From Streptomyces ortus (GTDB lineage: Bacteria > Actinomycetota > Actinomycetes > Streptomycetales > Streptomycetaceae): a stretch of 64,000 nt of DNA. A program made the translations under genes and the position numbers. Location of the stretch: positions 4,184,118-4,248,117 of the forward strand of contig NZ_JAIFZO010000002.1 in assembly GCF_026341275.1 (NCBI RefSeq), written 5' to 3'. Positions within the stretch are counted from its first letter, which is position 1; each line of letters begins with the position of its first letter. The notes beneath the pieces were generated by a model that saw nothing but the letters and a program-made list of their open reading frames with translations, searched no databases and had not been told where the DNA came from. Of this stretch, positions 59,269 to 64,000 are shown in pieces.

Positions 59269-61323
59269 ATGGTGGTTGAGCGCAACGTTGATGAGCTGCA
59301 CGAGGTGCAGTTGCAGGGCGGATCCGATGGCGGTGGGGTCGGCCGCTACCTGCTGCACCGTGCCAAGCCGCACCTTCCCCCGTGGCTGGGGGTCGCCGGG
59401 ACCGGCCTGGCCGGCTTCCTGGGTAACGCCCGGTGGGGCGAGTCCGCCGCCGCCGGTGTCGGCCTCACCCTCGCCTCCGTCGCGCTCACCGGCGCGACGT
59501 GGTGGGCGGGGAAGTCGACCAGCCAGCAGCGCCGCCTGCACTCGGCCATCACGGTGGCTGCGGGCTCGGGGTGGCTGACGGCCGCGTGCCTGGCCGGTCC
59601 CACCGCGGGGCCGATCGGTGACCTGTATCTGATGGGCGGGCCGGTCGTGGCCCTGTCCTGGAACGTGCGGATGGTGCTGCGCCGCAACGCCGACCCCGCC
59701 GGCGAAGGCTCCGACAAAGGGCTGCTGGCCAAGGTGGGTTTGGCGCGGGCGCAGGTGGGTGCGGCGAAGGTGGAGCCCAACCGGGTCACCGCGCCCCTCG
59801 CCCTGGATCCCGGTGAGCAGACGCACGACGACGTGACCAAGAGCCTGAACCGGCTCGCGTCCGCCCTGGATCTGCCGCGCACTGCGGTGCGCTACCGGCC
59901 CGACCCCGGCTCGGAGCGGCGTGGGGACCTGGTCATCGTGCCGGAGGACATGCTGGCTGAGGTGGTGGAGTGGGAGGGTCCGTCGAACGTGGGCGGCTCG
60001 ATCGCCGATCCGCTGGTCATCGGCCGCTACGACGACGGCGCCCCCATGTACCTGTACCTGCCGGGCGACCCTGAGGCCAAGCGCAACAGCACGCACGTCC
60101 TGCTGGCCGGCGGCTCCGGATCCGGCAAGGGTGACACCGCCCTGAACCTGCAGACCGAGATCCTGTCCCGCACGGACGTGATCCTGTGGCTGTCGGACCC
60201 CAAAGCCTTCCAGGACTTCCGGCCGCTGCTGGACGGCATCGACTGGGCCGTTGAGGGCGGCACCCCCACCGAGGTCATGGTCGAAGCACTCCAGGCCACG
60301 ATTCCGGCGCGGACGCGGTGGCTGGGTGCGCACCGCTACCGGCAGTGGACACCCGCCTGCGCACAGCCGCAGAACGATGCGGAGCACTCGTGCCGCACCG
60401 ACGGGCGGGCGTGCGGGTGTGAGGGGATGCCGTTCCTGGTCGCGTGGATGGAAGAAGCAGCCAACACCCTGCGCGCGCTCGGGGACGACGCGTTCACCGG
60501 GATCGCTCAGGAAGCCCGCAGTGCGGGAATCTCCCTGATCGTCTCGTTGCAGCGCCCCTCCTACGACCAGATGAGCACGAGCACCCGCGCATCCCTGCCG
60601 TCCGTGATCGCGCTCGGCTGCGACCCGCGCGACGAAGGATTCAGCCTGCCCGAGTCGGTCATCGACGCCGGCGCCCACCCCGGAGCCTGGTCGAACCGGC
60701 GCCCCGGCTACTGCTACCTCGTTACCCCCGGCATCGACGAGGAGCGCTACGCCTCCCCGGGCCGCACCCGCGCCTTCACCTCCCGCGCCATCCCGGTCAT
60801 GGAACAGCTCGCCGCGTGGGCATTGCGCTACGGCGCGACCGCGGACCCGGTCACCGCCGGGGCCGCCGCGAGCGTCGCCGGCAACGCCTACACCGGCCGT
60901 ACCCGCACCGCCGACACCCGCGCGGAGGGTGCTGTGGGTGGGGGTCGGCTCAGCGTCGTGCAGGGGGAGGACGACATGGAGTACGGCAGCAGGCACGTCG
61001 ATGCCGAGGACGTCGACATCGACCCGGAAGCCGACCTTCCCGAGGCGGAAGCCGGCGACGATGCCCCGATCTTCGGGCAGGAGACCGGCCGCAAGCCGTC
61101 CCCGGAGGAAGCGCGGGAGCTGTTCGCCCGCGCGCTGGAGGAGTTCGAGGAAGAGGGCCGCATGATCGTGGGCCCCAAGGACTTCACCGACTGGTGCGAC
61201 CGCAACCGGCTCTCCCGCCCGTGGGTGTCCGCACGGCTCAAGGAAGCGGCCATGGACGGCCGGCTGGAGGCGACGAACACCACCGGCCGGTGGCGCATCG
61301 TCCCCGTCCTGACAGCCGCCTGA
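59269..61323 (+). CDS. TraB-type conjugative DNA translocase (AICE-2)
   Basis: A 684-aa relative of 25591-27651. Walker A is GGSGSGKG at 281-288, followed by VILWLSDPKAFQDF. The Cys insert (CRTDGRACGCEGM), Walker B-like FLVAWMEEAANTL and SLQRPSYDQMSTSTRASLPS are kept, and the C-terminal winged helix is almost unchanged (DWCDRNRLSRPWVSARLKEA). An identical reading helix predicts the same DNA repeats, which fits CTGACACC at both loci. It forms a membrane hexamer that pumps double-stranded DNA. Confidence 0.93.
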   Translation: MVVERNVDELHEVQLQGGSDGGGVGRYLLHRAKPHLPPWLGVAGTGLAGFLGNARWGESAAAGVGLTLASVALTGATWWAGKSTSQQRRLHSAITVAAGSGWLTAACLAGPTAGPIGDLYLMGGPVVALSWNVRMVLRRNADPAGEGSDKGLLAKVGLARAQVGAAKVEPNRVTAPLALDPGEQTHDDVTKSLNRLASALDLPRTAVRYRPDPGSERRGDLVIVPEDMLAEVVEWEGPSNVGGSIADPLVIGRYDDGAPMYLYLPGDPEAKRNSTHVLLAGGSGSGKGDTALNLQTEILSRTDVILWLSDPKAFQDFRPLLDGIDWAVEGGTPTEVMVEALQATIPARTRWLGAHRYRQWTPACAQPQNDAEHSCRTDGRACGCEGMPFLVAWMEEAANTLRALGDDAFTGIAQEARSAGISLIVSLQRPSYDQMSTSTRASLPSVIALGCDPRDEGFSLPESVIDAGAHPGAWSNRRPGYCYLVTPGIDEERYASPGRTRAFTSRAIPVMEQLAAWALRYGATADPVTAGAAASVAGNAYTGRTRTADTRAEGAVGGGRLSVVQGEDDMEYGSRHVDAEDVDIDPEADLPEAEAGDDAPIFGQETGRKPSPEEARELFARALEEFEEEGRMIVGPKDFTDWCDRNRLSRPWVSARLKEAAMDGRLEATNTTGRWRIVPVLTAA

Positions 61324-61429
61324 CACCTGACACCGTCACGCCCCCCTGACACCCAAACCCCTAGGCAGGCGCAGGTGTCACGCTCCCTGACAGCCGCCTC
61401 TGACGCCCCTGTGACACCTGTCTGACACC
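61320..61429. repeat. CTGACACC direct repeats, candidate clt (AICE-2)
   Basis: Exact copies start at 61320 (overlapping the traB stop), 61327, 61346 and 61422. Near copies are at 61387, 61399 and 61411, and an inverted copy at 61374. The intervening CACCCAAACCCCTAGGCA is shared with AICE-1. Confidence 0.65.
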
Positions 61430-61493
61430 TCACCCGCACGCGCACCCGCGCCCCCGTGGGCACGGGCGCGCGCCTCACCCGAGGGAGCCCTCT

Positions 61494-61805
61494 ATGGCTC
61501 GCTACGACCCGCCGGGGATCATCGCCCCGCACATCCCCGCCGATGCCTACCGCCGCGCCGAAGCGACCGGCGCACCGGTCGTCATTGTCGTCCACGCCAC
61601 CGACCCGAGCGGCCTCCCGTGGCGCCGGATCCTGGCCTCGCTCGCCATCGCCGGGGCCGCCGCACTCGGGGGCTGGGGTCTGGTCGTCGCGCTGTGCGCG
61701 CTGCTCGATGCCGCCGCCCACACCGCGACCGTCATCGCCGGCGCCGCCGGACCCATCGGCATCGGAGGGATCACCCTCCGGCTCACCCGCGGCAAGCACC
61801 TCTAG
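61494..61805 (+). CDS. Small AICE membrane protein (AICE-2)
   Basis: A 103-aa near-twin of 27812-28123: MARYDPPGIIAPHIPADAYRR, VVIVVHATDPSGLPW and two membrane helices with the same ALCALLDAAAHTATVIAGAA core. GAGGGAG precedes the ATG. Function unknown. The high identity compared with neighbouring genes suggests recent exchange or strong constraint. Confidence 0.8.
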   Translation: MARYDPPGIIAPHIPADAYRRAEATGAPVVIVVHATDPSGLPWRRILASLAIAGAAALGGWGLVVALCALLDAAAHTATVIAGAAGPIGIGGITLRLTRGKHL

Positions 61806-61894
61806 CTACGCCCGGGGCGACCGCACCTCTCGCCAAAGATTCGCAGTCGCCCCGGCCCAACCAGCCCACAACAGACCTGTTGGAGGTCTCCAGC

Positions 61895-62815
61895 ATGACC
61901 CATGACCCCCGAACCGGGCTGCTGTCCGCAGCCCTGAGCGCCGCTGAGCGCGGCTGGCCCGTCTTCCCACTCCGACCCGGCACCAAGCGGCCCGCACTGC
62001 ACCGCGAAGCCGCCTGCACCCGCACCGGCCCCTGCGCGAACAGTCACCGCAAGTGGGAGCAGCGCGCCACCACCGACCCCGACCGCATCCGCGCGGCCTG
62101 GTCGCAGGCGCCGTTCAACGTCGGCATCGCCACCGGCCCCGCCGGCCTGGTCGTCATCGACCTGGACAAGCCCAAAAGCCAGGACAACGGCAACAGCAGT
62201 GCGGACGCGCCTGACGGCACGGCGACCTTTAAGGCGCTCTGCGAGCGCACCGAGCAGCCCGTGCCCCGCACCCGCACGATCCGGACCGCGAGCGGTGGCA
62301 GTCACCTGTACTTCACCGCCCCCGCCGCCGTACGCCTGCACAACACCGCCGGGACCCTCGCCCCACTGGTCGACAGCCGCGCATGGGGCGGCTACGTCGT
62401 CGCAGCCGGCAGCACCGTCGACGGCCGGACGTACGAGGTCGAGGGCCCCGCGCTCCTCAACCCCCTGCCCTCGGGGTTGTTGGCGCTGCTCATCCCGCCG
62501 CACCCGTCCACCACACCCCGGCCCGCGCTGGCGCCGGTACCGGCGCGCACGGGGCGGGGTGCAGACGCAGCCCTGATCTGGGCACGCAGGAACGTGCGGC
62601 AGGCGCCGGAGGGCGCCCGTAACGTCCGCTTGCTGGAGAGCGCACGCGCCATGGGCCGCTTCGTCGCATGGGGCGACATCCCCCGTCACGTGGTCGAAGA
62701 CGCTTTTCAAGGGGAGGGAGAGGCGGTCGGACTCCCCGCGGCCGAGTGCCGGACCACGATCCGCAGCGCACTGGACTGGTCCATCCGCACCTGCCGCCCC
62801 AGGACAGCCGCATGA
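61895..62815 (+). CDS. Prim-pol protein of AICE-2
   Basis: A 306-aa counterpart of 28213-29127. Landmarks are GWPVFPLRPGTKRPALHRE, NVGIATGPAGLVVIDLDKPK (metal DxD), TASGGSHLYFTAP (catalytic His) and LVDSRAWGGYVVAAGS. The helical C-terminus (FVAWGDIPRHVVEDAFQGEG) is kept. GGAGGTC precedes the ATG. It should prime element replication, and its stop overlaps the next start by 4 bp. Confidence 0.92.
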   Translation: MTHDPRTGLLSAALSAAERGWPVFPLRPGTKRPALHREAACTRTGPCANSHRKWEQRATTDPDRIRAAWSQAPFNVGIATGPAGLVVIDLDKPKSQDNGNSSADAPDGTATFKALCERTEQPVPRTRTIRTASGGSHLYFTAPAAVRLHNTAGTLAPLVDSRAWGGYVVAAGSTVDGRTYEVEGPALLNPLPSGLLALLIPPHPSTTPRPALAPVPARTGRGADAALIWARRNVRQAPEGARNVRLLESARAMGRFVAWGDIPRHVVEDAFQGEGEAVGLPAAECRTTIRSALDWSIRTCRPRTAA

Positions 62816-63165
62816 CCCGCCACCCCACCCCCCTCTTGAAAAGCATCGTGGGCACCCCCACCGGGCCCAGCCCCGCCGAACCGGCCGCACCTGCAACCGG
62901 CCCTAGCGCGCCGAAGATCGCCGCCGAAGGCGTCCGCACTGCTCTTGGCCCTGATCCGCACCGGGGCGACGGCCGGTACCCCGTGGCGTGGCTGTCCATC
63001 GTCGCGCCACTAGGCGCAGTCCCTACCGCCACCTCGAAATGCCTGTGCGGCAGGGACCGCAGCGCGGTGGGCCACGCCAAGGTGCTCGCACTGATCACCG
63101 ATCACGCTGACCACCGAGACGCCTGCCCGCTCCGTACCCCCCAGGAAGGTAGGGCCGCCGCATGA
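62812..63165 (+). CDS. Small Cys/His protein (AICE-2)
   Basis: A 117-aa counterpart of 29124-29477, identical in length. The N-terminal 50 residues differ (Pro/Ala-rich). The end YPVAWLSIVAPLGAVPTATS, CLCGRDRSAVGHAKVLALITDH and HRDACPL is conserved, including the CxC, His and Cys positions. The split into a variable front and a fixed putative zinc end is the same in both. Confidence 0.8.
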   Translation: MTRHPTPLLKSIVGTPTGPSPAEPAAPATGPSAPKIAAEGVRTALGPDPHRGDGRYPVAWLSIVAPLGAVPTATSKCLCGRDRSAVGHAKVLALITDHADHRDACPLRTPQEGRAAA

Positions 63166-64000
63166 CCGCACCCGACCCCATCGACGGCGCCGTACTGCTC
63201 GACGAGGTGGAAGCCTTCCACCGACGCTTCAACGTCTTCCCCACCGAGCACGCCTACACCGCCGTGGCCCTGTGGGACGCGCACGCGCACCTGATCGAGG
63301 CACTCGACGGCACCGCTCGCATCGCTTTCTTGAGCCCCGAACCGGGATCGGGGAAGTCACGGGCACTGGAGATCATCGAAACGCTCACTCCGCGCTCCGC
63401 GACCACGGTCAACGCGTCCGCCAACGCGCTGTTCCGGCTGGTAGCGGCCGACGCGGGAACGCCAACGCTGCTGTTCGACGAGATCGACACCGTGTTCGGG
63501 CCCAAGGCCGGCGGGAACGAAGAGGTCCGCGGGTTCCTCAACTCCGGCTACCGGCGCGGAGCCAAGTCCCTGCGCTGCGTCGGAGAAGGCTCCGACCAGA
63601 AAGCAGGCTGGTTCGACTCGTTCTGTGCGGTCGCCATGGCGGGGCTCGGATCGCTGCCGGACACGATCCTGACCAGGTCCGTCATCATCCGCATGCGCAA
63701 GAAGGCGCCCAACGAGACGTGCGAGCCCTACCGGCGCCGCGTCCACGAGAAGCAGGGCCACATCCTGCGGGACCGGCTCGCAGAGTGGACCGCCACCATT
63801 GAGGACCAGATCGCGGACGCGTGGCCGGAGATGCCCGAGGGTGTCTCCGACCGGCCGGCCGACGTGTGGGAGCCGCTGCTGGCGGTGGCGGACGCGGCCG
63901 GTGGTGACTGGCCTGAGCGGGCCCGTGCCGCCTGCGTGGCACTCATCAAGGCCGCGGCGCAGGGCGGTGAGGCGTCCTTGGGGGTGCGGCTGCTGACGGA
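63162..64000 (+). CDS. DUF3631 P-loop ATPase of AICE-2 (3' end outside window)
   Basis: About 279 residues are visible. Walker A PEPGSGKS and Walker B LLFDEID are intact, as are GLGSLPDTILTRSVIIRM and DRPADVWEPLLAVADAAGGDWP. The frame is open at the right edge. Its ATG overlaps the preceding stop (ATGA). In AICE-1 the matching gene is 385 aa and is followed by the nested palindrome, xis and int, so the same is expected about 320 bp beyond the edge. Confidence 0.9.
   Translation, partial: MTAPDPIDGAVLLDEVEAFHRRFNVFPTEHAYTAVALWDAHAHLIEALDGTARIAFLSPEPGSGKSRALEIIETLTPRSATTVNASANALFRLVAADAGTPTLLFDEIDTVFGPKAGGNEEVRGFLNSGYRRGAKSLRCVGEGSDQKAGWFDSFCAVAMAGLGSLPDTILTRSVIIRMRKKAPNETCEPYRRRVHEKQGHILRDRLAEWTATIEDQIADAWPEMPEGVSDRPADVWEPLLAVADAAGGDWPERARAACVALIKAAAQGGEASLGVRLLT

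Larger units (their letters stand above)
49283..64000. mobile_element. AICE-2: second integrative and conjugative element, in tRNA-Ser(TGA); right end outside window
   Basis: Starts at a tRNA-Ser 3' fragment and contains a GntR regulator, then the same backbone as AICE-1 in the same order. By analogy xis, int and the intact tRNA-Ser lie beyond the right edge. The left 6 kb is cargo with visibly lower G+C (about 50.9-53.7 kb). Confidence 0.9.

Noticed and set aside
58672..61326. Minus-strand open frame of 884 codons opposite traB and its upstream gene
   Set aside because: Antisense to conserved transfer proteins that have matching counterparts in AICE-1; the antisense product has no motif.

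Overview
This is high-G+C actinobacterial DNA, almost certainly a Streptomyces chromosome. The supporting signs are third-position G/C codon use, GTG starts, tightly overlapping operons, a subtilisin-inhibitor-like protein, an Rv2525c-type DUF1906 protein, SigB/F and SigE-type sigma factors, and two pSAM2-like actinomycete integrative and conjugative elements (AICEs). A perfect 14-bp Streptomyces parS site (GTTTCACGTGAAAC) at 38460 places the window in the origin-proximal part of the chromosome, because parS sites cluster around oriC in this genus. The gene order recalls the S. coelicolor SCO40xx region, but that is from memory and unchecked.

Layout. 1-17.2 kb is chromosomal: the end of a SigB/F-type sigma factor, a lipoprotein, a MarR regulator with an EmrB/QacA exporter that carries three carboxypeptidase-regulatory-like domains, a YceI protein, a PPOX-type flavoprotein, a MITE-like element, and a frameshifted TetR gene. 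Then comes an overlapping minus-strand operon (response regulator, histidine kinase, GT2-GtrA glycosyltransferase, GT39 glycosyltransferase), followed by an amidohydrolase with a heptamer repeat at its 5' end, a DUF2797 protein and a DinB protein.

17.43-32.40 kb is AICE-1, integrated in tRNA-Arg(ACG). It has a 44-bp direct repeat at its ends, paired arm-type repeats at each end, and xis-int next to the intact tRNA. Its backbone is a leader, small protein, DUF2637 protein, RRQRL zinc protein, membrane protein, transfer protein and TraB, then direct repeats, a small membrane protein, prim-pol, a Cys/His protein, a DUF3631 ATPase, a nested palindrome, Xis and Int. The left end holds cargo: an unknown protein with an Xre-ImmA protein, and an HTH protein with a PP2C-like protein.

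32.4-49.2 kb is chromosomal again: tRNA-Arg and tRNA-Ser, an SSI-like inhibitor, a 1540-aa PAS/pseudo-histidine-kinase/receiver protein, parS, an acyl-CoA ligase, an ECF sigma factor and a DUF1906 protein. A five-gene operon then resembles the mycobacterial igr steroid side-chain operon (two acyl-CoA dehydrogenases, ChsH2-like, ChsH1-like, Ltp2-like). It is followed by a small secreted protein and a prim-pol-domain protein.

49.28 kb to the right edge is AICE-2, integrated in a tRNA-Ser(TGA) gene, with its integrase end outside the window. Its left end carries a McrB-N/PD-(D/E)XK restriction-like gene, an overlapping nucleotidyltransferase-plus-partner pair of unknown function, a membrane protein, a GGCT-like protein and a GntR/UTRA (KorSA-like) regulator. 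The same backbone as AICE-1 follows in the same order. The two elements share transfer and replication modules but differ in regulators and cargo, and the most novel-looking material is in those left-end cargo regions.
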